Below, in pieces: positions 24,842-37,000 of a DNA stretch of 64,000 nucleotides. Within the stretch, counting starts at the first letter, position 1, and every line of letters starts with the position of its first letter. A program made the position numbers and the translations under genes. This DNA is from Saccharina japonica. Its lineage: Eukaryota; Sar; Phaeophyceae; Laminariales; Laminariaceae. The stretch is from assembly GCA_008828725.1 (NCBI GenBank), contig MEHQ01002643.1, positions 138,003 to 202,002 of the forward strand, written 5' to 3'. Under the pieces are notes generated by a model, which saw only the letters and a program-made list of their open reading frames with translations, ran no database searches and was not told the origin of the DNA.

Positions 24842-25381
24842 GGAGGGGGGGGGGTGTACTTATGTCATGCATGGCCGTAGTCTCACGATCATAGACCCTC
24901 GCATCCCTACAATGCCGGACGGGGCACGTCGGGTTTTCACCGACCAGGCCGACATTGCTTGCACCAAGCGGGAAGCACCTTGAGGTGTTCGGCGAATCGC
25001 ATCAAGGGTGAGCTGCATCCAACTAAGAACCGCTTGTGGCAATGACTTGCAATGGATCACAGCTTCCAATGAATAAATTACAGTAGTTCTCTGGCGTGGC
25101 CACTTCGGGAGACATCAATGGGTATGCTATGTCTCTGCCTCGTGGTTGCCTCACCATTTACACACTACATATACAATCATTCCCCTCATGCGGAGTAGAG
25201 GTTCTCCACCCCGCACCAATGTTTTTCGTAACTCGACCGCCAGCCGTGGTGACGTGAAACAAAAAAAGGAAAAACGGTACCCTGGTTGTCTACTGTAGCT
25301 CGCGCAGAAAGAGGCGTGTTTTATGGCGTCGTCGCCAACCGACGCCAACCCAACCTCTGCAAGCGTATAAATAAAGGGGGG
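24842..25381 (-). mobile_element. Poly(C)-tailed retroposon-like element, copy D
   Basis: A near full-length copy on the minus strand, with head near 25,381 (GAGGTTGGGTTGGCGTCGGT) and tail at 24,842-24,856 (ATGACATAAGTACA then C-run). It shares the whole block order with copies A and B. It separates two blocks of the GGTACCCG-rich family, so it probably inserted there. Confidence 0.75.
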
Positions 25382-25720
25382 GTGAGGACTAGCGAGTACT
25401 TCCGGCTGTTTTGGACGGGTACCCGTGTACCTGGTACACGTGAGGTGTGTAAGAGAGAGAGAGCACAGCTTTTGACATGTGTTTCCTGGATGAATTTTTC
25501 TACATACCGTTCATGATCACGGGATGACAAATTGCCACCACGGGTTTCCAGGATAAAACACCGAATACCCCGTCAGTTACTAAACTCGCCCGACTAAGAT
25601 ACTTATTAAAGGGGTTTCCTGGATATTACGTGAGCGAAATACTGACCATGGGACATGATTTACGGGATGATGAGTCGCCGCCCCCGGGGTTTCCAGGATG
25701 GAACAGCGGATCGACACGAG
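25382..25720 (-). repeat. GGTACCCG-rich repeat family, right block
   Basis: Begins at a G-run (25,376-25,382) with GAGTACTTCCGGCTGTTTTGGACGGGTACCCGTG and continues with two degenerate TTTCCTGGAT...GGGATGA...TTTCCAGGAT units. It matches the left block. Confidence 0.6.
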
Positions 25721-26608
25721 GTCGTGAAGCACAAAGCATTATTTCCTGTGGTCCTACAGTAATATAGTAATAGAGTAGTCCCACAACGGCTCGAAAGCGG
25801 GGAAGCGAAAGTGGAAGGCTGAGGACACTCGCGGCCGTTTGTTTAGAAAGTGCGATGTATTAATAGTTTACAATGGACACGCGAATCAAACTTGGAAAAC
25901 AGAACAAAACCGGTCGTTTCTCCAACTATTAACCGATGTGTTCAGCAATGTCGTACAGGGGCCCTGTTGGCCCTGGTCACTTTAATACGACCCCGGCACT
26001 ATTCTGGTGAGTTGATGGCGAAGCAGAAAGGGATACAGCAGTACAGTCGTGGGGCCGCTAATTGTGCGGTGGGTGGCCAGACGACTGTCACCGCTCTATT
26101 GCGGGGCCGCGCAATATCCCGGGATAGTGGGGTACCGCACTATTTAGGGTGCCGAAAGAGTGCGGTACCGCACTATCACGGAATATATGGAGAATTGTGT
26201 ACATTGCAGGCCCACGACTGCTGTACGTAGTGCCCTGGAAATTACGGGGACCTAAATGCTGCCTGCACAGCCTGCATACCTGCTATTTTACGCTCAACTC
26301 GGATATAGCTTTCTTAATGTACCGTATAATATGCCAGGTACTACATGTAGACAGCGGTATTTAAAGCAATTCCAGATGCTTCATATGCCGAGCAGCAGCA
26401 CTATACAGCAGTACAGCAGTACAGTAATAGTGCAGCGCGAGGAGTACTGCTGCTGTGGTTTATTGAGCTGTGTCTGAGAACATGCAGCACTCGCGCACAT
26501 AAATGGCACGATTCTGTGCTTCGGCCCTGTCGTCCCTTCTTACCGTGCGTAGCTATTTGCCCACAGCAGTCAAGCAACACATACCGCAGGTAATAGGTAC
26601 GGCCTCAC
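25721..26608. other. No gene recognised
   Basis: Short palindromic words (GGTACCGCACTAT twice near 26,130-26,180) and CAGCAGTAC clusters near 26,390-26,450. It lies within the proposed long intron. Confidence 0.45.
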
Positions 26609-27064
26609 CTCCTCCCTGGCGGCTTCCTCGTCCTCCCCAGCTCCGTCCTCTGCACTGCTCCCCAGCTGGAGCAAGCCGCCTCTCGAGCTCCTCCTACCAA
26701 CGACAGACAGCGTCGGTCGCCAAGCACCCTGGCCCCCAGCCCGCCTTATCTCCTGCCCCGCGAACTTACATACCTTGGACTTCGACGCGGTCGAGGGCAG
26801 GCTACAGGTACGTCGGTGTGCACACGACGGAAAAGCGAACGCATTGACTCCCTTCCCGACTCTGCCTAGGAAGCTACAAAGCGCGACGGCTGAGGTGGCA
26901 GCTTTAGCAACGCGTAGCGCTGGTCGCTGGGTGCCGGCTCGGGGGTGCATGATCCTCCTGGGAGTGCGGACGACAGCGCCGACTGGGTCGTACGACGCCA
27001 CTGTCCGACTTCGGGTGCTTCCTGCGAGGGTTTCAAGGGAGGGGGGTGACAGGCAAGTGGTCAT
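26609..27064 (-). CDS. Plastid presequence exons, probably the 5' end of the LON-domain gene
   Basis: The minus-strand exon from ATG 27,064 (or a second in-frame ATG at 26,950, which gives a more typical signal peptide) encodes basic residues, a hydrophobic segment (AATSAVALCSFL) and then VNAFAFPS, the heterokont plastid-targeting motif. A second exon at 26,693-26,609 encodes RSSRGGLLQLGSSAEDGAGE then DEEAAREE and ends in phase 0 at GAG|GTGAGG. That phase fits the LON-domain exon starting AAFES at 21,626. The first-exon donor is uncertain: GTATGT after 26,774 is the stronger site but out of phase, while GTGTGC after 26,826 (within the PS codons) is in phase. A small unseen exon is also possible. 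Confidence 0.5.
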
Positions 27065-28867
27065 CTTCAACAAGGCGACGCAAGGCACAGCGGTAGTGGT
27101 CGTTGCAAGACGTAGGCCTGGTACATACGATGGGAATGTCTAGCTTGCCGCGAGAGGGGAGGCTGCAACTCGCTGACTACGTGAGTTATTCAATCATGTG
27201 TGTTGAGCATGCGCCCAACAAAAGAGAGCCGTTAATACTTGGGCAAATCCAACGCCGGGCAAAACAAAGCTCGTCGATGACAACACTGCCAACAATCACC
27301 TTCGAGTGCGTGCAGAGCCTGGCGCTGGGTGGCACAGCACACACAGATGACAGCACAGCAAGCTCTGCGTCCGGTTTTAAGCCTATTGTCCCCATACAAG
27401 TAACGCCTCGAAATCGTTGAAACTCCAATTTATGGGCTTTCACGGACCACGCTCGTTCTGTTCAACTGCCGATAGCTTGCTGCTTTTCTTGGAGCACGCT
27501 CCCACTGACAAGCATCCCAATCGCTCGCAAGGACTGGCAACGAGTTCAGGTGAGAGGTGAAGAAGTCGAGTACGGCACGAGCGTCCGCTGCAAGGGGAGG
27601 CCTGGCGCTGGAACGCACAAGGTCGACTGCGTACACTGCTGCTGCTGCTGTGCTGTCATCTTACTCTTTTGGTACTACTTTACTGCTTGAATACACGAGA
27701 AACGAGAACACGAAAACCGCTTGTGCTTGCGTTGCATGTTGCACACCGCAAGTGCAGCATATGAAGGCAGCAGTGCAGCAGTATGTATGAATGCGTTTGT
27801 GTTCCATCGCATGCAACACAGCGCTTCCTAGCGGAGGGCATGGGGGTCGATGCCTGCATCATCGCAGGTGCACCGTGCCATCGGCGAGGCATTATGATCA
27901 AGGATGGGAGGATGTAGTACAGCTCACAGCTGCCGGACTGCTGCTTGCCGATTACGCTCGATCGCGTCGAAAGCCTTGAGCAATCCATTATTATTCGTCG
28001 TGACACCTATTTGAACAGCAGTGTGTGCACTCCTACATACCAGTACCGCAGTAGCATTATGCCACGTCTGATAGGTGTGCGCTGCAAGCGTTGGTTGGGA
28101 TGCCCCCGGCCTGGCGAGACGCTGCCTCTACTGCTGTGACAACCCGAGAGGTACCGGCAGCAATCACGCCGCGCTCCTGTCGCAATACTACTGCTGCTGT
28201 GTTTTTGCTGTAGTCTGGTAGAGTGGTGTATACTACGTGGGATATATCGTAGGGTACAGGCGGAGTAGTAAGCAGAGTCCACGTTGCGTGTGGACACCTC
28301 TCTCTGCTGTTTACGAGTATGGGTACGTATGTACCAACTGGCAGACTGGCAGGTACATGGTCCCATTGACATGATAAAGATATGTAACATCATGGGATAT
28401 TGATACATGCTACTGCATGCTTGAAATAAAATGGTACCTGTGGAACGATTACTGCTTGGAGTATTATACGATAAACAATTTGTTGTACATGCGAGAGTAT
28501 GTGGTAGCAGGACATGACAGGACATGACATCAGACCACCCGCAACGCTCACGAACATTTGGGTCGCTGCATCAGCAGGACGTAGAGGCCTGCCCTTTGCA
28601 GTTTGCAATTTGCAGGACTCCAATTGCAGTACTTGTACAGCAGTAGTACTGTACGAGTATGCATCATACCCTACACATGGATGCTGGGTTAACCAGTGTC
28701 GCTATGTATGACTCTGTAGAGCTACTCGTATGTCAGTGAACATCACTTTTTTAGCCACCTCGGACAGATTATATTATCGATTCCTATGACATACAGTATA
28801 CGTCAAGGTGATGATCTAGATCCTTCAGGGCAGGTATGATCTGTACGATCTGTACGATCTGCGTGAT

Positions 28868-28979
28868 CTAGCTCATGTTGCCGGGTGGGAGCCGTATGTA
28901 TGGTCTGCATGATCTAGCACATGTTTCCTGGATTTGACCAGTGTGCTACGTATGCAACCCCTGCACAACCTCTCACAAC
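28868..28979. repeat. Diverged dispersed repeat, copy 2 of 2
   Basis: Shares the ordered words TAGCTCATGTTGCCGG, GGGAGCCGT, CACATGTTTCCT and CCTGCACAACCTCTCA with 302-420. Confidence 0.55.
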
Positions 28980-29015
28980 GGCCGGCGAGAAACGAGATTA
29001 TCTGCTGTAGATAGG

Positions 29016-29017
29016 TG

Positions 29018-29066
<49 letters not shown>
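29016..29066. repeat. (GATA)n microsatellite
   Basis: About 12 consecutive ATAG/GATA units. Confidence 0.95.
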
Positions 29067-29067
<1 letters not shown>

Positions 29068-29149
29068 GGTTGTAGATGATGATCTGTCCGCCCGACTTGT
29101 GTAACCTTTTATGTATTGTTCTAAAACAATGCCGCACAAGTAGGACGGC

Positions 29150-29345
29150 GCCGATGTGTGTGTTCTTGAAAGAGAAAAAAAAAAGAAAAGAAGAAGAAGA
29201 AGCGAAAAGGAGAAAAATCTAGAACAATAAATGTAATGAAACAGATCAACAAACAAACGAACAAAATCGATAACAAAAGACGAAGAAAAAAAGTGTCGTA
29301 CTCCTCTCGGAGCAGATGTAACAGACAATATAAAATAAAGATGTT
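29150..29345 (-). mobile_element. LINE 3'-tail fragment, antisense
   Basis: The minus strand reads TGTTACATCTGCTCCGAGAG, then AGTACGACACTTTTTTTC, then T-rich sequence with GTTCGTTTG...TTGATCTGTTT, the same order as at 4,200-4,310 (minus). It is a short remnant of the same non-LTR family. Confidence 0.65.
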
Positions 29346-29549
29346 CGTACAACCTTATGGACTGCACCACGTAGATGCAGTCCACACTCTATTGTGAGTG
29401 TTTTAGTGTTGTAGAGGTGAAACGGGGTGCCCAATGGACTACGTCGTACACCTCCATTTTAATTGGTCAACACCTCTACCCTGATCCCACCCGGACCAGA
29501 CCCCCTTTGGTACCTTGCTCCCTCGTAGTGGTCCGAAAATATAATCAGA

Positions 29550-29567
29550 GGTTAGGGTTAGGGTTAG
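29550..29567. repeat. Interstitial TTAGGG tract
   Basis: Three TTAGGG-type units (GGTTAGGGTTAGGGTTAG). It is too short to be a chromosome end and flanking sequence continues on both sides. Confidence 0.8.
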
Positions 29568-30612
29568 CGTAATAGCGTGTTGACTGCACTTGAGTGCTGC
29601 TGTCCACGGATTGTAAATAGTCGCGCCCTACAAATATGCTATTCTAAATATTAATAGTCGCGCCCCGCCAAGTACGGTACGTGGACAACATTTTGCGACA
29701 GCTTCAACAGCAGGATGAACGGAGGGTCTACTACCGACTGCTATGCACCATACAGCAGTCTATACGGCATCAATCGGTAGCATGCTCTCTACCTCTCTCC
29801 CCATCTCTCTATCTCTCTCTGGCACATCATGACGGCTGTGCGTTTTGCTTGCAGTACCCCATCGCATTGCTCTGTGATACATTTTGTGCGCTCCTGCCTC
29901 ATTGTCTTTGGTTGGTGCGGTGTGCCTGGTATATACCACACCTGGTATCAATACTTTACCGTATCATGTGCCATACCATCATACCAGGCATGTATATTAT
30001 GTATAATATAAATGTACAGCCACTAGACAAAATATTCCAAGTAGTCGTCTCCGAGTATAGCTGTTTTATACCAGGTGTGTACCATACCGAGAAATCCTCG
30101 ATATCACAGGTGATGGTTGTAATGTTGTAATGTTGATAAACATACACAGGAAGAGAGATAGAAACAAAGTCAATATCCGAAAGCACCACGAGTTGGACTT
30201 AGATGGCTTGTAGTCGCACTCCCTATTGTCCAAGTTCAGCGACCACCACTTACTGTAGTAGCGCCTCGCTCCCCTCTCTGCTTGTATTACGTACTGTAGT
30301 TTGCGATGTTTTTGGACTATTTAGTGCCTGGTTTTCCTGCCTTGCTGTTTCGCTGCCCCTGCTGTTATTTCTTGCTGCCTGTCCAAACGTCGACAGTGAC
30401 TGAGTCTTAACCAGAACCGATCGGAATAGTCTTAAAATATGGTGATCTACTCTCTTTTGTTTCCGGCAGGAGGACACCGACAGGGCATCTCGTTGTCGTC
30501 GTCGCTGAGTTCATCTCCGACCTGACATCACCACAGATCAACAGACGTCACCAGACATCGGCAGAGATGTTGGGCTGCTCCTGGTTCGGGTTTTGGCGGC
30601 GGCGTCTTGCCG

Positions 30613-30722
30613 TGAGTATCATGAGTATCATGAGTATCATGAGTATCATGAGTATCATGATACTCATGAGAATGATGAGTATCATGAGTATCATGAGTAT
30701 CATGAGTATCATGAGAATGATG
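30613..30722. repeat. 9-bp repeat (GAGTATCAT) with inverted centre
   Basis: Five units of TGAGTATCA are followed by the inverted unit TGATACTCA at about 30,656-30,667, then GAGAATGAT, four more direct units and GAGAATGATG. The mirror-like layout could fold into a hairpin. Confidence 0.85.
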
Positions 30723-30899
30723 TGTCGAAAATATGAACAGCAGGGCGCTATGATAGTCATATACTTCGAGTATGTGGTTGCATTTGTGCTGTTGGACCTC
30801 CCTGCCTCGCCCCGCCCCGACTGACTGACTCTATAGTATTGTAGACTCTAGACCTATTTGTGATTAATGACGCTTTGGCATTATACTAGAAAGCCTTGA

Positions 30900-33327
30900 G
30901 AGAACGTTTTGTTTTCGTTTTTGTTTAATCATCATTGTTTACTTCCATCTCAACTCGTAGGAGGTGTTGCCCTCAGTGCCCTTCGCGACAGGCCGTGGTC
31001 ACATGGTGTCTTGTCTTCTCGCCCCCGATCTAAACAATGCCTGCATTCGTTTTTGCGGAGCAGAGGGTTCAGTTCATTCAGCATTGTTAGCACTGCTTGT
31101 CGATTTGCACCGAGTTTTGGCAGTTCGCGCCGTCGCACTTTCGGCGACGGACGAAGACTCAGCCTAGGTCCTGTGCTCAACTACACGAGCCCAGATTCGA
31201 ACCCTATGTTGCAGCGCAACCGCCCGCAGGGATACCAGTATCCTGCTGACCCGCTGGCAATGCAGTTGCATGTGGCAGTGTTGAGATCGTACCTGTCGCT
31301 GGGAACCCCCCGCGCTGCAGGGTAATATTTTGTACCTTTCGTCAACTTGTGCGCGTTGGTGTGTGTAAGGTGGACGGTGTAGAGCCTACACGGAGGTACC
31401 GTACGAACAGCGGCCGCGACAGCACTGGGTGCCGGTACACGGGGTTCCGTTTTACTGGGTGCCGGTCGTGATGCCGCGTGGCGATGGTTCTGTCCCTCTG
31501 TGAACATGTTCTCTGTACCTAGAACTCGCTTAATCTCTTGAGTTCTTGGGGTAAAAGTGTTTGGCTCGTGGATAATTTTTATTTTTGGATTGTTGTAGAT
31601 GTCGACGAACCAGCGAATCGCTGTCCTAGAACGAAAGGGGATCGGTCGGGTAATTGTTCTCAGGCGATTTCGAAAGGGGTTCCCGTTTGTTTCTCGCCGT
31701 CAAAAATAGGAACTCGCTTTCCCTCGTTATTATTAATAGTACGAACTATATACGTAGTAGCATTGCAGTTGCAGTGTGGTGTTGGTGGTATAAGTCTACA
31801 TCCGTACATGTCCGAAGCACCTCGTGTACTGTCGGTCTTTAGTCTTACCACGATATGGCATCGTGTATCATCGCCACGAGACCCGCTCGGGCCGCCTTTT
31901 CAATGTACCAGGTAGCCTTTTGTCATTCGCCAACATTGGCATTAACGTTGCATTGCATTGCAAATATATCATTGGTATTGCATTGATACTGCATTGCCAA
32001 CATCGGCATGTTGGTGCTATTATATATTGTAGGTAGAAAAAGCACTACCAAGTACCATATACCAGGTATCAGGTACCACGTACAGAATATATGATACCGC
32101 ACGATCACCACCCGATGCTTCACGGTTTTGTATGGTAACCGTTCGGGCAGGCCCCCCTTCAAGTGCGGCAGACGCCCCCTCTCGTCAGATACCGCAAGTA
32201 CCACGAACTCGGTGAGTCTCTCGGGGTGACACATCGGGGCAATTGCCTTCAAGCATCTACCGGTATTGGCCTTAGGATAACCCAAGTATCATCTACCTGG
32301 TACGCATATTGGCGCCTCTAACTCTGAGAATATAGTAACCCTAAACCTAATGTATCCATCAACACTGTAAGAGAGTGCGTGCGGGTTCTTGTCCTTTGGG
32401 AGTGGCCGCCGTGTGTGCGCAGCCCGAAGAAAGAAGAAGTCCTCGCCTGCGCTGAAATACACTAATCAAGCTGAAAGTGTTTTCTTATTGGGTAGTTTCT
32501 ACTCGGGTAGCTCTATTAAATAGTAGGCTAGGCTGGTATCACAGAAATCTCTAAACACCGCGCACGATGATACCATTTTTTTCAAGCTGGTATAATTGTT
32601 TCGATTGTCACGTTTCCATGTGTTTTTTTTTGTGTTCCTGTCGGTCCCGAGATTTCCACCGCAAACCTGCTTTTTTTGTTCCTCTCCGCCGTGTAATAAC
32701 TGTACTCTGCCTTCAATAGAATGGTGTCATGTGCCACATAGTGGGATGCCACTGACCGGGCCTAAAGGTCTAAATCGTCGGAGCCATCCAGTACGTGATG
32801 TCTACGACTTTCCGCAGCTAAACAAATGGTTGATTGATAGTGCACACAAACTCCTGACTGGGGAACCATTCTGAGATTATTCCCAGCCGGGTAGGTTTAG
32901 GGTTAGGATTGGGTCTTACGAGTCAAGTACTTTTCGCGATTTCAAGACTTCTAACTTTTTGTTGAGGCCGGGCCAAGTCGTACACACGTCTCGGAGCCAT
33001 CAGAACCGTACGGCGAGCGACTCACTGTAGTTTTCGTTTGTGCGGAATCTTGCCCAGGACACCAACTCGATATTTCTCGCGAAGCGCAGGTAATTGGCGT
33101 ACGTAACCTTCCAACCCCGTGGCACCCAGGCCATTTTATCGCTTGAACCTGTCAAATGTTACGGGTATGATACTGACTGCCTGCATCACCGCCATATCTG
33201 AGCCAGCCTCTCACCTTGCACAATGTATACTGCCTGTGTACTTGTTGCTTCGCCGGGCCCGGCCCAAAATGATCGTGTGCCCTGTGTTTCTAGCTCGACA
33301 TGAAGGGGTGGGATTCGCAGCAGGGAC
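30900..33327. other. Region upstream of the transporter gene, no gene supported
   Basis: A frame at 30,909-31,325 is open for 138 codons but has no recognised domain and no clear splice partner. The missing first exon(s) of the TMEM104-like transporter must lie in or near this stretch or just after it. A short degenerate TTAGGG-like tract is at about 32,890-32,910. Confidence 0.45.
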
Positions 33328-33590
33328 TTGTATCAGTATGTGAGTCAACTTGCATCAGTATGTGGGTCAACTTGTATCAGTATGTGAGTCAACTTGTATC
33401 AGTGTGTGAGACCACCTGTATCGGTGTGTGCTTCAGCTTGTATCAGCATGTGAGTCAACTTCAATCAGTATGTGAGCCAATTTTTGTTTAATCAGTATGT
33501 GGGTCAACTTGTATCATATGTGAGTCAACTTGTATCAGTATGTGAGTCAACTTTAACAGCAATGCGAGTCAACGTGTATCAGCACATGAG
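33328..33590. repeat. 22-bp minisatellite (TTGTATCAGTATGTGAGTCAAC)
   Basis: About twelve units with substitutions and one insertion near 33,480-33,492 (TTTTTGTTTA). Confidence 0.9.
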
Positions 33591-34019
33591 TAAAAAACGG
33601 GTGTTAGACCGCCCCAGCTCAGCCAGTATTTGTTGTGTATCTTACCGTACGGCAGTTACGCAAAGCCAACGTATCGTACCCACTATCACTGTTGTTACAG
33701 TCAGCCGTTCGCTGCCGAAAACGCTTCGCGGAATAGCCTCTCTGTAATATTAACAGTTGGACGTGGCGGTGCTTTGCTGGTGAGCGGTACATTGTGCGAA
33801 GGGGGAGAAAGGAAGCATGGTACAGGAGACGATTGTTAATAGCTATCACACCCAAAGTAGGGGCTAGAAAAAGACTTCCAACACTTCTAAGAAAAATATT
33901 TCCTTTGATCCGCACGTCCGAGTATGATTTCACAGCATCATATATAGAAGACGAGTGTCTAACTTCTGTCCCGTTTTCTCTCCGCTGAATCGCACACCTT
34001 CCACTTGAATTTGTCACAG

Positions 34020-37000
34020 AAACCTCGTGATGGGGTCGGGCTTCCTGGCGCTACCATCGGCATTCGTGTCGACGGGCCTGGTCTTGGGAACGGCGGTGTT
34101 GTTGGTGTGCATGGGACTGCTCAGGGTCAGTGGACGCTCCGTGTTGCCGTGTTGATCTGTCTTGACGAGCGTTTTGACCAATTTCAAAGCTATCGGCTAA
34201 AATACGAGAAGGATATTTGTGCCGTAATTTTCCTGCGCAACTCGCATGATCACGGACCAAACGATGCGCATACATGTTGAACACATAAAACACACGCGGA
34301 CTATTACGGAGGACCATAGTAAATATCATATAATAGGACCAAATCTTGTTAGTGAAAATAGGGAAATATATAGGATTTTGTGTCTGCCGTAGGTCCTATT
34401 TACTAGTATTACTAGTATTTACTATGGTCCCCCGTAATGGTCGATGGGTACAGCAAGCAACCATCTGGCACGACACGGTGAAGTGTCCGACCAGTGTAAA
34501 TAAGCACTGCAGCATGATATCATAAATGCGCGGGCGACGGCTTGGCTGACGGGGTTGCTGTTCTAGAGCGCAGCCGACGCCCGTAGCTGCTTACTCCCTT
34601 TGGGGGCCGCATCAGAAATATAGCGAATACAGAGCGACTAGAAAACGCGAAGTGTGGCCTTAGCAATGGCCAGTCGAGTCGAGTACGCAGCAGAAAGGGT
34701 AGTATCATTCTGCGCTCGTGTCGTGCAACTCCAATGATTGATGTGCGGACTCTAAATGTATCCGCCCCTAACCCAGCAGCCCGCGCTGCCATGCCATATA
34801 CGGCCGATGCCGCATGCGTCATATGTTCTCGTCACGTTCTCCCGCTCAACTCTGAAACGTGTTCACACTAGATCGCCGCTGTTAATGCCGCATGCGTCAT
34901 ATGTTTTCGTCACGTTCTCCCGCTCAACTCTGAAACGTGTTCACACTAGATCGCCGCTGTTACCAGAGCCTGGCCGGCGAAGACCGATGGAATCCACCAA
35001 ATCTACTGCTGTATTATCCGATAGGAATATTGTGGCTGTGCCACCTACTTTGTTGCACGAACAGGGCTACAGCAGTAGGCAAATGAAGAAATGAGGCATG
35101 AGATGCATGCACCGTAACCGATTAAGAACTATCGTAAGAGCGCCCACTTGGAAAAATCGTTCCGCCGGCGACACACCAGCACGGGAGTAGCACGCCAAGC
35201 TCATCACTCTCGCACACAGGATGCCGTCATGATCACCATAACCATTTCCATCACCTTTGCCAGCCTAGCATGTGGTGTAACATACCAGTAAAATAATATT
35301 AGTATACGGTGGTTACTCACGTGAGGAGCTCAACCGAGCATTAATTATTGAGCCAAAAAGTGGTACCCCTACCGTGGGATTGCTTGTAGGTAGTTCAGAA
35401 CTTCAGTGCGACCGCCGCAGTCCTCGTGTAACCATGATGTATCCTCGTCGCACGTTTGTCACGAAATTTCGTCTCCCAGATGACTGCGATGTACGAGGTG
35501 GAGACAATGTGCAGGGCGGAAGTGTGGGTGAAGGCCAACTTGGTGCCTACCGTTCACAAGCAGCGCGCGAGGGTAAGCGAGTCCCGTGGTTTACTGCACA
35601 GCGCCGTAGCCGATATTTTATTCGCCTATCATATTAAAATTGCTGTATAGAAGGGCATGTGCAGACGGTCACGCGGGGAGTGAATTTCCGTGCTCAGGAC
35701 AGCGCGCTTTGCAAGAGTTTGATTATATTTGATGGCATCCACTATGATAATGTGTATCATGTTGTTAGGCTAGGTGCATGGACATGTCCGTGCTCCTTGC
35801 ACTATGCCCGCTGGTCACCGAGGTTCTTAAAACATTGTTATTTTATTTTTGGTCGTGTTAGCGGGCGGTTTATACAGCAGATTGTGCGCCTTGTGCCACC
35901 GCCGTGCTATTCGATACAGTACGTGTGTACTTGAACATACTGTAGGGTTTGGCACACAATGGTTGTACTTTGACCGGGTGCATCGCAGCGGTTGAAGGAG
36001 AAACGCCGGTCTCCGTCGGCATACTTCGACCCTCAAAGTCGGTTGCAGCATTAACGGGAACGGTGAATTTGTTTGGACTCGTGGGTGCTCTCGTTTGCGG
36101 GCTGCGAGTACCCCCCGACGTCCCCTTCCTCCGTCCGTTAGTCGAGTAATTCCAAACTCTTGCGATCTTAGTCGATTATATATTTGGTGCCTGATACAAG
36201 GCTAGATGGTACTGCTGTATATGTCGCTGCTGTTTTTATCTACTCGCGTAGATAAAGCGTATGTTTACTGCATATATCGCCTCGTGATTTCCGCGCTATT
36301 CCGGGGAGCTACTCATTCTCGGCTCTCGTATCGATATGCGATGGTTGACAGGCGGGACCGGAGGCAGAAATGCGACTTAGCTCGCACGCCTTTCAGATGA
36401 CGGAGATGTGCGAGCTCTTCGGCGGCCGCAGACTCCAGGTGTGTTTCTTGACTGCACGTGCTGTAGCTGTTTGCTACTAAAATCATACCTGGTACCAGAA
36501 TGTAGTGTTGTCGTACTGGTAATTTACTACGAGTCTCAGCAAAGCAGTGGCCTTTGTATTGGCCGTGCTCTGACATTTATTAACAGCGGTATTTCGCCCA
36601 GAGCCGCTGTACGGCGGAGTTGTTGCTTTAGACGGTGCTCCGCACGGTGCGGTTCCTGCTGGTGAATTAACACACAGCAGTAGATCGGTAGAATTCTGCC
36701 CCAGACCGACCGTACGATGCCTTGCAGCCGAGATCCGATTAACTCGGTCTTGCTGTTTGCGCCAAACGTAAGCCTGGCGCACCTTCTTCGAAAAATTCCA
36801 AACTTTATCGGCCAAGCGGATTTGGACGCTGTCGGCTACTCTCAGCTTAACCCACTGAATCATCCCATATATTGGTCGTACCAGGGCGGGCTAACCCCTT
36901 ACACACAAAGGTCTTTGGCACGACTCTCCTGCCTCCGAGCCCGGCAAATGTTTGGCTCTGTCGCTGGTGTTAGGATTGGGGTTGCCCAGAACGTAATAAT

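Larger units (their letters stand above)
27065..30612. other. Intergenic region with microsatellites
   Basis: No supported gene. Contains the second copy of the old dispersed repeat (28,868-28,979), a (GATA)n run, a LINE tail and a telomere-like tract, listed separately. Words such as CAGCAGTAC and CCTGGTAT/ATACCAGG are frequent. Confidence 0.5.

Noticed and set aside
29550..29567. Telomere end
   Set aside because: Only three units with normal sequence on both sides, so it is interstitial.
30909..31325. A 138-codon frame considered as a first exon of the transporter
   Set aside because: It lacks the short N-terminus expected before the NLVMGSGF helix and offers no donor in phase 2 that I could defend.
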